A DNA stretch of 64,000 nucleotides from Novosphingobium sp. NDB2Meth1 (GCF_900117425.1 NZ_FPEH01000032.1:1-64000), one strand, 5' to 3'; shown: positions 18,015-26,919, counted from the first letter of the stretch. The notes: generated by a model from the sequence alone, not told the origin. Made by a program: numbers and translations.

Positions 18015-18290
18015 ATGAATACTGCTGAACTCGCCGAAGCCGTTGCTGCCAGCGCGGGCCTCACCAAGGCCGATGCCAAGAAGCTGGTCGACACCGTGTT
18101 CGCGGCGATTGCCGATGCTGCTGCCAAGGGCGAAGAAGTTTCGCTGAGCGCATTCGGGAAGTTCAAGGTCAAGGAAAGCCCGGCCCGCGAAGGCCGCAAC
18201 CCGTCGACCGGTGCCACCATCCAGATCGCAGCTTCGCGCAAGCTGACCTTCGCTGCCGCGAAGTCGGTCAAGGACAAGCTGAACGGCTGA
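18015..18290 (+). CDS. HU-type DNA-binding protein
   Basis: A 91-residue nucleoid protein. MNTAELAEAVAASAGLTKAD starts the helical dimer part, VSLSAFGKFKV is the beta entry, and GRNPSTGATI is the arm signature with the intercalating Pro, closing with KSVKDKLNG. It bends DNA as a dimer without strict sequence preference. ATG 18015 is used because it gives the canonical N-terminus; the frame stays open 219 bases upstream but with non-HU sequence. It is followed by a strong hairpin at 18344, so it is probably monocistronic. Confidence 0.95.
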   Translation: MNTAELAEAVAASAGLTKADAKKLVDTVFAAIADAAAKGEEVSLSAFGKFKVKESPAREGRNPSTGATIQIAASRKLTFAAAKSVKDKLNG

Positions 18291-18343
18291 TCGGCTGAAT
18301 GGCTGATCCGGCTCGCGCTCCTTGCGGGCGCAGGTTGTTACAG

Positions 18344-18380
18344 GAACGGCACGCGGGAGACCTCCTCTCGCGTGCCGTTC
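18344..18380 (+). terminator. Strong hairpin terminating the HU transcript
   Basis: GAACGGCACGCG and CGCGTGCCGTTC are perfect 12-base complements and the stem extends by about four more pairs (GGAG/CTCT with one wobble) around a small loop. It sits 54 bases after the HU stop. There is no T tract, but stability and place fit a terminator. It lies inside a longer open frame (from 18299), which argues that the next gene starts downstream of it. Confidence 0.7.
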
Positions 18381-18403
18381 GCGTTGCGGGCAAGGACATT
18401 CCA

Positions 18404-18670
18404 GTGGGCTTTGACGACCTGATGCGCCGCTACTTCGGCACTGCAGAGCTTCCCGGGCTGAGCAGCGCTGAACTCGCTGCCGGTTCGGAACGCCTTGCCG
18501 TCGATTTCGGGCTCGAAGCCGATCCTGCCCGCCGCTTCGCGCTGTGGGCGCTGATGTACATTCTCGGCAGCGCGCCCGATCTCGATGTCGCCTTCAAGGA
18601 TGCTGGCGAGCGCGATGCCGCCCGCAACTTCATGGACCTCTACGCCGGAATCGCGCCCCCTTCGCAATAA
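18404..18670 (+). CDS. Small hypothetical protein, 88 aa
   Basis: GTG 18404 is chosen as start: AAGGA is seven bases upstream, and earlier in-frame starts (18299) would put the HU terminator hairpin inside the gene. The product reads MGFDDLMRRYFGTAELPGLS, then a helical acidic body with RFALWALMYILGSAPDLDVA, and ends in a D-L-Y-A-G-I-A-P tail. It appears to be an all-helical small soluble protein of about 10 kDa. Its position just before an enoyl-CoA hydratase gene is 63 bases away. No function is suggested. Confidence 0.6.
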   Translation: MGFDDLMRRYFGTAELPGLSSAELAAGSERLAVDFGLEADPARRFALWALMYILGSAPDLDVAFKDAGERDAARNFMDLYAGIAPPSQ

Positions 18671-18733
18671 GCAGAGGTGCACCTGCCCGCGCGCCATGGT
18701 CAAACCGGCGCAGCTTCCCCAAGGACTTGGCCC

Positions 18734-19513
18734 ATGACCGATCTCATCCTCGTCGATATCGCCGATGGCGTCGCCACCGTCACACTCAACCGTCCGGAGG
18801 CCATGAACGCCCTCTCGAAGGCCCTGCGCGCCCGCCTCGCTGAAGTGATGACCGCGCTCGATGGGGACGATGCGGTGCGCGCCGTCGTGCTGACCGGCGC
18901 CGGCACCCGCGCCTTCACCGCCGGGCTCGATCTCAAGGAGCTGGGCTCGACCGAAGGGGCCTTGGGCGCCGCCAATGCGGAGGGCGCGTCGGAAAACCCG
19001 GTCAAGGCCATCGAGATTTGCCGCAAGCCCGTCGTCGGCGCGATCAACGGTGTCGCCATCACTGGCGGCTTCGAAGTCGCGCTGGCCTGCGACGTCCTGA
19101 TCGCGTCCACCAATGCGCGCTTTGCCGATACCCATGCGCGCGTCGGCATCTATCCCGGCTGGGGCCTGTCGCAGAAGCTTTCGCGCATGATCGGCATCAG
19201 CCGCGCCAAGGAGCTTTCCTTCACAGGCAACTTCCTCGATGCCGCCACCGCAGAGCGCTGGGGGCTGGTCAACCGCGTGGTCTCGATCGAGAAACTGCTC
19301 CCCACCGCGCAGCAGCTGGCGCGCGACATGGCCTCGATCGATCCCACCTTCCTGCAGGGCTACAAGGCGCTCATCGACGATGGCTATGCGCTGCCGTTCG
19401 GGGACGGCATGGCGCTCGAAGCGCAGCGCTCGTCTGCGGCCAATTCCGCCGTCCGTCCGGAGGAAGTCGAGGCCCGGCGCCTCGCCGTGCAGGAGCGCGG
19501 GCGCAGTCAGTAG
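18734..19513 (+). CDS. Enoyl-CoA hydratase/isomerase (crotonase) 1
   Basis: A 259-residue crotonase-fold protein. The N-terminus MTDLILVDIADGVATVTLNR has the classic NRPEAMNALS motif; the first oxyanion loop is AFTAGLDLKEL and the second is AINGVAITGGFEVALACD. Hydratase glutamates are not both clear: the first, normally in the GGCELA stretch, is Glu in GGFEVALA; the second is replaced in ADTHARVGIYPGWG, where a Gly precedes the Trp. Isomerase or hydrolase activity is therefore possible. It opens the catabolic island and converges on the FadH-like gene. Probable role is in beta-oxidation of a CoA-activated intermediate. Confidence 0.85.
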   Translation: MTDLILVDIADGVATVTLNRPEAMNALSKALRARLAEVMTALDGDDAVRAVVLTGAGTRAFTAGLDLKELGSTEGALGAANAEGASENPVKAIEICRKPVVGAINGVAITGGFEVALACDVLIASTNARFADTHARVGIYPGWGLSQKLSRMIGISRAKELSFTGNFLDAATAERWGLVNRVVSIEKLLPTAQQLARDMASIDPTFLQGYKALIDDGYALPFGDGMALEAQRSSAANSAVRPEEVEARRLAVQERGRSQ

Positions 19514-19516
19514 GCG

Positions 19517-21547
19517 TCAGACAGCGACCGCCAATTCGGTCGCCTGCTTGATCGCGCGCTTGGCGTCCAGTTCCATTGCCTCGTACGCGCCGCCGACCAG
19601 CTGCGGGGCAAGCCCGCGCGCCACCAGTTCGTCGTAAAGCCCGCGCGCCGGTTCCTGTCCTGCGCAGACGATCACGGTATCGACATCGAGCAGGCGCGGC
19701 TCGCCTTCCACGCGGATGTGCAGGCCAGCATCGTCGATCCGGTCATACTCGACCCCGCCCAGCATCTGCACGCCGCGCCGCTGCAGGGTGATGCGGTGCG
19801 TCCAGCCGGTGGTGCGGCCGAGGCCTTTGCCCACCGCGCTCGTCTTGCGCTGGAGCAGCCAGACCTCGCGTCCGCTCGAGGCGACCTCGGGCACCACGCC
19901 GGTCACGCCGCCGCGCGGGTGGTTCTTGAAGTCGATGCCCCATTCCTTGGCGAAGACTTCGACATCGAGCGAACCCGGCGTTCCGGCATGGGTGATCAGT
20001 TCGGCCACGTCGAAACCGATCCCGCCTGCCCCCATTATCGCGACCTTTTGGCCCACTTTTGCCGTGCCTTTGATCACGTCGATGTAGCGCACCGCCTTGG
20101 GGTGATCGATGCCTTCGATATCGGGCCTGCGCGGCGTGATGCCCGTCGCGATCACGATCTCGTCGAAGCCGCCAGCAGCCAGCATGTCCGCATTGACCCG
20201 CGTCGCGAGCTTCAGCTCGATGCCGTTCACTTCGATCATCCGCCCGAAGTAGCGGATCGTCTCGTCGAACTCCTCCTTGCCGGGGATCTTGCGCGCGAGG
20301 TTGAACTGCCCGCCGATCTCGTCCGCCGCGTCGAACAGCGTGACCTTGTGCCCGCGGCCGGACGCGATCGTGGCATAGGCCAGCCCGGCTGGTCCCGCCC
20401 CCACCACCGCAATCCGCCGCGCCGCCGTGGCCGGCTCGACCTTGATCTCGGTCTCACGGCAAGCTCGTGCGTTTACGAGGCAGCTGGTCAGCTGGCCGGT
20501 GAAGGTGTGATCGAGGCAGGCCTGGTTGCAGGCGATGCAGGTGTTGATCTCGTCCTCGCGGCCTTCCCACGCCTTCTTCACGATCTCCGCATCGGCCAGC
20601 ATCGGCCGCGCCATCGAGATGAGATCGGCATCCCCGCGCGCGAGCACTTCTTCCGCCACATGCGGCATGTTGATGCGGTTGCTAGTGATGAGCGGGATCG
20701 AGACGACATCGCGCAGCTTGCCCGTCACTTGCGCGAAGGCCGCGCGCGGCACCATCGTGGCAATCGTCGGCACCTGGCTTTCGTGCCAGCAGAAGTGCGT
20801 GCTGATGACATCCGCCCCCGCATCCTCGAGCGCCTTGGCAAGGCTCGCCACTTCCTCCCACGCAAGGCCGCCTTCGAGCATGTCCATCGCCGAGATGCGG
20901 AAGATCAGCATCTTGTCGTCGCCCAGCGCCACGCGCGCGCGCTTCACCACCTCGACGGGAAAGCGCATGCGGTTTTCCCACGAGCCGCCCCAGCGGTCGG
21001 TGCGCTGGTTGGTCTTCTCGACGAGGAAGGTGGAAATGAGATAGCCAGCCGAGCCGATGATCTCGACCCCGTCGTAGCCCGCCTGCACCGCCAGCGCCGC
21101 GCAATTGGCAAAGGCGGCGATCTGTTCCTCGATCCCTGCTTCATCGAGCTCCACCGGCGCCACGCGCGCCAGCCGCGAACGCACGGGCGACGGGCCAATC
21201 GGCTCACGCACATTGGCGATCGAGCCCGAATGGAGGATCTGCATGCAGATCTTCACCTCGGGGTCCGCCGCGTGGACTGCATCGGTCACCGCGCGGTGCA
21301 TCGGCACTTCCGAGGGTTCACTGAGCTTCGCCCCGCGCCCGCCGCTCTCGTGCGGCGTAATCCCGCCGGTGATGATCATGCCGACGCCGCCCTTCACGCG
21401 CTCGACGAAGTAGGCCGAAAGCCGCTCCGCCGCATCGGGCAGGTCCTCCAGCCCCGAATGCATCGAGCCCATGATGATGCGGTTCTTGAGCCGGTTGCCC
21501 CGGATGGTCAGCGGCGAGAACACCAGCGGGTATTTGGGATGCGTCAT
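19517..21547 (-). CDS. fadH: 2,4-dienoyl-CoA reductase-type FMN/FAD/4Fe-4S oxidoreductase
   Basis: 676 residues, matching E. coli FadH (about 672) end to end. Residues 1-345 are the old-yellow-enzyme FMN barrel; Y169 and H255 occupy the FadH active-site positions Tyr166 and His252. The 4Fe-4S cysteines are C337, C340, C344 and C356 (CIACNQAC plus SC). From about 378 comes an FAD-binding GxGxxG (VVGAGPAGLAYA) and from about 500 an NADPH site (IMGAGGIGFD). The family also includes BaiCD/BaiH steroid-dehydrogenating flavoenzymes, so in this island a cyclic enone or dienone substrate is possible as well as a dienoyl-CoA. It lies 13 bases after an enoyl-CoA hydratase gene and is co-transcribed with it. 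Confidence 0.92.
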   Translation of the reverse strand: MTHPKYPLVFSPLTIRGNRLKNRIIMGSMHSGLEDLPDAAERLSAYFVERVKGGVGMIITGGITPHESGGRGAKLSEPSEVPMHRAVTDAVHAADPEVKICMQILHSGSIANVREPIGPSPVRSRLARVAPVELDEAGIEEQIAAFANCAALAVQAGYDGVEIIGSAGYLISTFLVEKTNQRTDRWGGSWENRMRFPVEVVKRARVALGDDKMLIFRISAMDMLEGGLAWEEVASLAKALEDAGADVISTHFCWHESQVPTIATMVPRAAFAQVTGKLRDVVSIPLITSNRINMPHVAEEVLARGDADLISMARPMLADAEIVKKAWEGREDEINTCIACNQACLDHTFTGQLTSCLVNARACRETEIKVEPATAARRIAVVGAGPAGLAYATIASGRGHKVTLFDAADEIGGQFNLARKIPGKEEFDETIRYFGRMIEVNGIELKLATRVNADMLAAGGFDEIVIATGITPRRPDIEGIDHPKAVRYIDVIKGTAKVGQKVAIMGAGGIGFDVAELITHAGTPGSLDVEVFAKEWGIDFKNHPRGGVTGVVPEVASSGREVWLLQRKTSAVGKGLGRTTGWTHRITLQRRGVQMLGGVEYDRIDDAGLHIRVEGEPRLLDVDTVIVCAGQEPARGLYDELVARGLAPQLVGGAYEAMELDAKRAIKQATELAVAV

Positions 21548-21560
21548 GCGTGGGGTCCGA

Positions 21561-22358
21561 TCAGTCTGAAATGTAGTTGGGCGCGCGCTTCTCGAGGAAA
21601 GCGCGCATGCCTTCGGCGAAATTGGGGCTGGCGGCGGTCATCAGCTGGTTGCGGTTCTCGATCGCCATCGCGGCTTCGAGGCTCGGCGCATCGACCGCGA
21701 GGTTGAGCCCCTCCTTGGTCATCCGCAGCCCCTTCGGCGAGGCGGCGAGCAGCTCGGCGACATAGCCTTCACCAACGGCTTCAAGCTCGTCATCGGGCAC
21801 CACCTCGCTCACCAGCCCCGTCGCCAGCGCGCGCTGGGCATGGATGAACCGCCCGGTCAGCATCAGTTCCGAAGCCACCGACGTGCCCACCAGCCGCGGC
21901 AGGAAATAGCTCACCCCCATGTCGCAGGAAGACAGGCCAAGCTTGATGAAAGCCGCATTCATCTTGGCGCTTGTCCCTGCGACGCGGATGTCTGCGGCCA
22001 GAGCAAAGGCAAAACCGCCGCCGCAAGCCGCGCCCTGAACCAGCGCAATGATCGGCTGCGGGCAGCGCCGCATCTTCACATAGACGTCCGCCAGATGGCC
22101 CTGAAAGCCGAAGCCCCCGCCGAACGGATCGGGGCCATTCGCCGCCTGCCGGTCCTTGATATCAAGCCCCGCGCAGAACGCCCGCCCCGCTCCGCGCATC
22201 ACCACCACGCGCGTCTCGCGGTCGCCCACGAGTGCGCCGAAATAGGCGCTGAGTTCGTCGACCATCTCCAGCGAAATCGCATTGAGCATGTCCGGGCGGT
22301 TCAGCGTCAGCCAGTCCGCCGCGCCGCGCTTCTCCACCGTGATCGTTCGCCAGGTCAT
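21561..22358 (-). CDS. Enoyl-CoA hydratase/isomerase (crotonase) 2
   Basis: A 265-residue crotonase. The ATG 22358 is preceded by GGGGAG and gives MTWRTITVEKRGAADWLTLN with NRPDMLNAIS; a longer frame to 22433 adds Arg/Gly-rich sequence. CoA loop: AFCAGLDIKDRQ; oxyanion loop: VQGAACGGGFAFALAADIRV. In the third loop LGLSSCDMGVSYFLPR the second hydratase Glu is replaced by Asp/Ser, and the first Glu position is Phe (GGGFAFA), so classical hydration is doubtful; isomerase, dehalogenase or C-C hydrolase chemistry is likelier. It lies between the TetR gene and the FadH gene on one strand. Confidence 0.85.
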   Translation of the reverse strand: MTWRTITVEKRGAADWLTLNRPDMLNAISLEMVDELSAYFGALVGDRETRVVVMRGAGRAFCAGLDIKDRQAANGPDPFGGGFGFQGHLADVYVKMRRCPQPIIALVQGAACGGGFAFALAADIRVAGTSAKMNAAFIKLGLSSCDMGVSYFLPRLVGTSVASELMLTGRFIHAQRALATGLVSEVVPDDELEAVGEGYVAELLAASPKGLRMTKEGLNLAVDAPSLEAAMAIENRNQLMTAASPNFAEGMRAFLEKRAPNYISD

Positions 22359-22445
22359 GCCCTGCTCTCCCCTCTGACGCGCATTTCTTCCACGAGATGC
22401 GCCGCCGCAAACCTGCCCATATTGACAGCGCAATTCATGGGCCGC

Positions 22446-23069
22446 TCATGTCCCGATGCCTCCGATCAGCAGGTCCGCCACCCGCGCCGCATATGTCGCG
22501 ATGGCGTGCTCGCTCATCGTCTCGCCCGGACCGATCCGGCCGGCATGCGTTTCCATCGCCGCAAGCAACATGTCGGAAGCGAGCGCAGGGCTGACCCCCT
22601 CGCGCAATTCACCCCGCGCGCGGCCCCGGCGCAGGATCGCAATGGCCTGCTCGGTCAGCGCCCCCAGTACCGGGCCAATCCGCGCCGCCAGTTCCGGATG
22701 CCCTGCCAGATCGCGCCGCACGTGCCGCGCTATGCCGCCACCCGTCTCCAGATAGCGAGTGAGCACCAGCGAGCCGAACGCTGTGAGATCGCCGCGCAAG
22801 CTGCCGTTATCGATGGTCGCCACTGCTTGCCAGCGCTGCTGGATCATGGCGCAAAGCAAGTCCTCCCCACTCGTCCAGCGCGCGTAGAGCGTGGACTTGC
22901 CGATCCCCGCCGCACGCGACACCGCATCGAGGCTGAAGCCCGCCCAGCCCCCCGCCCCATAGACCTGCGCGGCGGCCGCCAGAATGCGCGCCTCAACATC
23001 CGGATTGCGCGGACGGCCCCGGGGTCTGGTCCCTATCGAAAGCGCGGAATCATCGGATGCGCGTTGCAT
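22446..23069 (-). CDS. TetR/AcrR-family repressor
   Basis: 207 residues. The N-terminal HTH reads ARILAAAAQVYGAGGWAGFS, then LDAVSRAAGIGKSTLYARW, the classic TetR recognition helix (GIGKSTLYxxW). The C-terminal part (about 70-207) is a helical ligand-binding and dimer domain. It faces the CoA-transferase gene head to head with 62 bases between starts, and an inverted repeat (23089-23105) lies between them. It likely represses itself (with the hydratase and fadH genes behind it) and the CoA-transferase operon, with an acyl-CoA or substrate-derived ligand as inducer; the ligand is inference. Confidence 0.9.
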   Translation of the reverse strand: MQRASDDSALSIGTRPRGRPRNPDVEARILAAAAQVYGAGGWAGFSLDAVSRAAGIGKSTLYARWTSGEDLLCAMIQQRWQAVATIDNGSLRGDLTAFGSLVLTRYLETGGGIARHVRRDLAGHPELAARIGPVLGALTEQAIAILRRGRARGELREGVSPALASDMLLAAMETHAGRIGPGETMSEHAIATYAARVADLLIGGIGT

Positions 23070-23088
23070 GGCCTTGTTCTATTCTTTA

Positions 23089-23105
23089 TGGACGCCATCC
23101 GTCCA
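23089..23105. promoter_or_regulatory. Candidate TetR operator palindrome
   Basis: TGGACG-CCATC-CGTCCA is a perfect 6-base inverted repeat with 5-base spacer, embedded in TTAT...AATAA flanks that nearly extend the symmetry. It lies in the 62-base gap between the divergent TetR and CoA-transferase genes, where the two promoters must be, as expected for a TetR dimer site controlling both. Confidence 0.6.
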
Positions 23106-23131
23106 ATAATATTGTGAGGGAGGCTCCGGCA

Positions 23132-25399
23132 GTGCAGCAAGAGGCCATCGAGCGCCCGCTTTCCGGCCTCGTCGTGATCGATCTCGTCGCCAGCCCGCTG
23201 GCAGGAATCGCCCGTATCCTGCGCGAACTGGGCGCCGAGGTGATCCGCCTCGAAGTGGACGGGCGCGGCGCCTGCCCCTCCGGCGATCACCGCGCGCAGC
23301 TGGAGTACTGGACCGCCAATCTCGGCAAACGAATCGAGTCTGTGGCAGCCGCCGACCTGACGTGTCACCTCGCGGGCGCCGACCTCATCATCGAAGACCT
23401 GTCCGAAGGAAGCATCGACTGGGCCGCCTTGCGCGCTGCTCATCCGGCGCTCGTCCACATGACCGCCACCGGCTTTGGCCGCGGCAATGCCTTGTCGCAA
23501 TGGCAGTGGACCGATGCCGTGCTGCACGCGCTGACCACCGAACTCTCGCGCTCCGGCATCAAGGACATGGCGCCGCTGCTGCCGCCGGGCGAGATCGCGG
23601 TGCAATGCGCCGTCGCGCAAGGGGCCTATGTCGCGATGGCTGCGCTGACGCAGGCGCTGACGAGCGGCACCGGCGGGCATGTCGATTACGCTGCGCTCGA
23701 CGGCGCGATGCAGGCTCTCGATCCCGCCTTCGGCATTTCCGGCAGCGCCACCAACGGCCGCCCCGCCGCTGCGCTGCCGCCCGGTCGGCCGCCAAGGGGC
23801 GTGCAGTATCCGATCATCCCGGTCGCTGACGGCTACGTCCGCCTTTGCGTTCTCGCCCCGCGCCAGTGGCAGGGCATGCACCGCATGATGGGCTCGCCCG
23901 CCGAGTTTGCCGGGCCGGAATTCAACGACATCATGGTCCGCTTCAAGAGCCGGGAACTGCTCGCCGCGATGCAGGCCTTTCTGGCGGACAAGACCCGCGC
24001 CGAGATCGCGGAGCTCGGCCAGCAGCACGGCGTCCCCCTCGCGGGCCTCAACACCCTCCACGATTGCCTCGCTGCCGATCATATCCGCGCGCGCGGCACC
24101 TTTACCGAGGTGGACCTCCCCGGCCTTGGCCCTGTTCCCGTGCCTGGCGGCATGATCGTGCTCGACGGCGAGCGCATGGGGCCGGTCCACGCCGGCAGCG
24201 CTGCCTCCCGACCCGCACCCGCCAACGCCCAGCCCGGCCGCCCCCTCGAAGGCCTGAAGGTGCTCGACCTCGGCGTGATCGTCGTCGGCGCGGAGACCGG
24301 CCGTCTGCTCGCCGATCTCGGCGCCGACGTGGTGAAGATCGAATCCGCCGCTTTCCCCGATGGCTCGCGGCAGACCTGGCTCAAGATCGGCCTGTCCAGC
24401 AGCTTCGGCGCCGGGCACCGCAACAAGCGCAGCCTCGGCCTCAACCTGAAGTCCGAGGACGGCAAGGCCCTGCTCCGCCGCATGGTGGAGGGTGCAGACG
24501 TCATGCTGTCCAACTTCAAGCCCGGCACGCTGGAATCGCTGGGCCTTGGCTACGAGGAACTCAGCAAGCTCAACCCGCGCCTGATCGCGGTCGAATCCAG
24601 CGCCTTCGGCCGCACCGGCCCGTGGTCGAAGCGCATGGGCTATGGCCCGCTGGTGCGCGCAGCCGCAGGCCTCACCGCGATGTGGCGCTATCCGGACGAT
24701 CCGGAAAGCTTCTCCGATTCGGTCACGATCTACCCCGACCATGTCTGCGCGCGGATCGGCGCCAGCGCGGTCATGGCGCTCCTCGCCCGCCGTCGGCGCA
24801 CCGGACGCGGCGGCCATGTCGATGTCAGCCAGGCCGAAGTCATGCTCGCGCATCTTGCGACGGACGTGGCGGCGACTGCACTGGACCTCGCGCCATCTGC
24901 TGGACCTTCGGACGTCTACGCGTGCGCCGGGGAAGACGAATGGTGCGTCGTATCCTTGCGCGACGAGGCCGACCGCCAGCGCCTCGCCGCGCTGATCGGC
25001 ACGCAGCCCCTCGCCGATTGGCTGGCCGACAAGAACGCGCGCGAGGCCGCCGAAGCGCTGCAGGACGCCGGAATCCCCGCCGCCCCCATGCTCCGCGCCG
25101 CCGATCTTGCCGATCACCCCACCTACACCGCGCGGGGTCTGTTCCGCGAGGAGCCACATGATCTGCTTCCCGAGCCGATGACCGCCGAGCGCCGCCCCGC
25201 GATTTGGGACTGGATGCCCGATCCCGACAGCCGCCCCGCCCCGCTGCAGTGCCAGGATACCTACGCCGTGATGCAGGACTGGCTGGGCCTCACCGAAACC
25301 GAATGTGCATCTCTCGAGGCCGCCGGCGTGCTCGAAACGACCCCGGCAAAGATCCGCGAGATGGTCGCCACCAAATCCTATCTGGAGACTGCCCGATGA
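23132..25399 (+). CDS. Double-domain CaiB/BaiF family III CoA-transferase
   Basis: 755 residues formed of two CaiB/BaiF-type halves (about 1-365 and 375-755). GTG 23132 is chosen for the GGGAGG nine bases upstream; an earlier frame to 23057 would cross the operator. Family III enzymes transfer CoA through an aspartyl-CoA thioester. The first half keeps an Asp at the expected place (D128 in QWTDAVLHAL); in the second half the corresponding residue is Gly (G505 in MGYGPLVRAAAG). So only one half seems catalytic, the other may be structural. The second half keeps VLDLGVIVVGAETGRLLADL and NLKSEDGKALLRRMVEGADV. It leads an operon with the thiolase-like gene (ATGA overlap) and an SDR. Role: CoA activation or transfer for a carboxylic intermediate. 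Confidence 0.9.
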   Translation: MQQEAIERPLSGLVVIDLVASPLAGIARILRELGAEVIRLEVDGRGACPSGDHRAQLEYWTANLGKRIESVAAADLTCHLAGADLIIEDLSEGSIDWAALRAAHPALVHMTATGFGRGNALSQWQWTDAVLHALTTELSRSGIKDMAPLLPPGEIAVQCAVAQGAYVAMAALTQALTSGTGGHVDYAALDGAMQALDPAFGISGSATNGRPAAALPPGRPPRGVQYPIIPVADGYVRLCVLAPRQWQGMHRMMGSPAEFAGPEFNDIMVRFKSRELLAAMQAFLADKTRAEIAELGQQHGVPLAGLNTLHDCLAADHIRARGTFTEVDLPGLGPVPVPGGMIVLDGERMGPVHAGSAASRPAPANAQPGRPLEGLKVLDLGVIVVGAETGRLLADLGADVVKIESAAFPDGSRQTWLKIGLSSSFGAGHRNKRSLGLNLKSEDGKALLRRMVEGADVMLSNFKPGTLESLGLGYEELSKLNPRLIAVESSAFGRTGPWSKRMGYGPLVRAAAGLTAMWRYPDDPESFSDSVTIYPDHVCARIGASAVMALLARRRRTGRGGHVDVSQAEVMLAHLATDVAATALDLAPSAGPSDVYACAGEDEWCVVSLRDEADRQRLAALIGTQPLADWLADKNAREAAEALQDAGIPAAPMLRAADLADHPTYTARGLFREEPHDLLPEPMTAERRPAIWDWMPDPDSRPAPLQCQDTYAVMQDWLGLTETECASLEAAGVLETTPAKIREMVATKSYLETAR

Positions 25400-26919
25400 G
25401 CCTGATGACCGATCCTGCCATGACCGACCCGGAACGTATCCCTGTCATCATCGGCGTCGGCCAGCTCAACGACCGGCCCGAAGACCCGCAGCTCGGCCTC
25501 GATCCGCCGGCCCTGATGGCGGCCGCACTCCGTCTTGCCGAGGCGGATGCCGGGGGCAACATGCTCGCCGATCTCGACAGCCTCGCCATCGTCGACCAGA
25601 TCAGCTTCCGCCATCTTGGCAACCTGTGCGACAGCGTGGCGCGCAAGATCGGCGCTCATCCGCCGATCAACTACCAGTCCGAAGCCCCCCACGGCGACAC
25701 CCCGATCCGCCTGCTCAACGAAGCCGCCAACCGCATCGGTGAAGGCAAGGCCAGCCTCGCCGCCGTCGTCGGCGCCGAAGCGCTGCGGACTGCCGCAGGC
25801 CTCGCCAAGCTTGCCGCGAAAGGCGAGGACAAGAGCTACAACGCCGTCCGCAACGTCTCGACCCGCCGCGATCCCACTTATGCCCAAGCGCATGGCCTCA
25901 CCGCTCCGGTCGATGTCTACCCGATCTACGAGAACGCCGGCCGCGCCGCCTATGGCCAGACGCTGGCCGAAGCGCAGGCCGAAAGCGGCGCGATCTGGGC
26001 GGGCATGAGCCGGGTCGCCGCTGCCAACGAAGGCGCGTGGATCAGGAAGGCAGTCAGCGCCGAGGAGATCCTCACGCCCGGCCCTTCCAACCGTCCGCTC
26101 GCCTTCCCCTACACCAAGCTCACGGTCGCCAATTCGTCGGTCAACCAGGGCGCGGGCTTCATCGTCGCCAGCCTTGCCGAAGCGCGCCGCCGTGGCATTC
26201 TGGAAGAGCGCATGATCTTCGTCGGCATGGGCGCCGCCGCCAAGGAAGACCCCAGCATCCTGCGCCGCGACCGCTATGACCGCTCCTCCAGCATGGACAC
26301 GGCGATCCGCCGGACGCTGGAGCTCAACCGGATGACCGGCGCGGACTTCGACCATGTCGAGCTCTACAGCTGCTTCCCCTGCGTGCCCAAGATGGCCCGC
26401 CGCGTGCTCGGCTGGCCGCTCGACAAGCCCGCCACCGTGTTCGGCGGCCTCACCTTCGGCGGCGGCCCCATCGCCAACTACATGAGCCACGCGGTCGTTT
26501 CGATGGTGGAGCGCCTGCGGGGCGGCGACGGCAAGACCGGGTTCCTCTTCGCCAACGGCGGCTATGCCACCGACAACCACTGCATCGTCATCTCGCGCCA
26601 GCCGATTGCTGCGGCTCAGTTCCCGCAGGACTTCGACTATCAGGCCGAAGCCGACGCCGCGCGGGGGCCGATCCCTGAGCTGGACAAGGACTACGTCGGC
26701 CCCGCGAAGGTCGAAAGCTACACCGTGTTCCACAACCGCGACGGGGTGCCTTCGAGCGGCGTGGTCATTGCGCGCACGCCGGATGGCAAGCGTACGCTAT
26801 GCCATATCGATGTGGCGGATGCGGGGATGTGCGCGTTCTTCATGGATGGCGCGGTGGAACCCGTCGGGACCGCTGGTGCGATTGCCACAGTGGGTGAACG
26901 GCGGGTGTGGCAACGCTAA
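25396..26919 (+). CDS. Thiolase-like protein (acetyl-CoA acetyltransferase type, TLP1)
   Basis: 507 residues. The N-terminal and middle parts show the thiolase fold (PVIIGVGQLNDRPEDP; VVGAEALRTAAG; FPYTKLTVANSSVNQGAG; the ELYSCFPCVPKMARRVLGW segment; LTFGGGPIANYMSHAV; FLFANGGYATDNHCIVISR). From about residue 425 there is an added beta domain (GPAKVESYTVFHNRDGVPSS) typical of thiolase-like protein type 1. Cys residues in YSCFPC and the G-G-Y-A-T-D-N-H stretch are candidate active-site elements, but the usual thiolase CxG-loop is not obvious; condensing versus cleaving chemistry is open. It overlaps the CoA-transferase stop (ATGA), so likely acts on the same CoA ester. Confidence 0.85.
   Translation: MSLMTDPAMTDPERIPVIIGVGQLNDRPEDPQLGLDPPALMAAALRLAEADAGGNMLADLDSLAIVDQISFRHLGNLCDSVARKIGAHPPINYQSEAPHGDTPIRLLNEAANRIGEGKASLAAVVGAEALRTAAGLAKLAAKGEDKSYNAVRNVSTRRDPTYAQAHGLTAPVDVYPIYENAGRAAYGQTLAEAQAESGAIWAGMSRVAAANEGAWIRKAVSAEEILTPGPSNRPLAFPYTKLTVANSSVNQGAGFIVASLAEARRRGILEERMIFVGMGAAAKEDPSILRRDRYDRSSSMDTAIRRTLELNRMTGADFDHVELYSCFPCVPKMARRVLGWPLDKPATVFGGLTFGGGPIANYMSHAVVSMVERLRGGDGKTGFLFANGGYATDNHCIVISRQPIAAAQFPQDFDYQAEADAARGPIPELDKDYVGPAKVESYTVFHNRDGVPSSGVVIARTPDGKRTLCHIDVADAGMCAFFMDGAVEPVGTAGAIATVGERRVWQR

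Noticed and set aside
17774..18028. Short open frame just before HU
   Set aside because: No ribosome site or protein-like composition and it overlaps the HU start.
19718..21706. A 662-codon open frame antisense to the FadH-type gene
   Set aside because: Low-complexity His/Arg composition; sense gene matches FadH end to end.
23033..25159. A 708-codon open frame antisense to the CoA-transferase gene
   Set aside because: Its sequence is Arg/Gly/His-rich without domains; it arises from codon bias of the GC-rich gene opposite.
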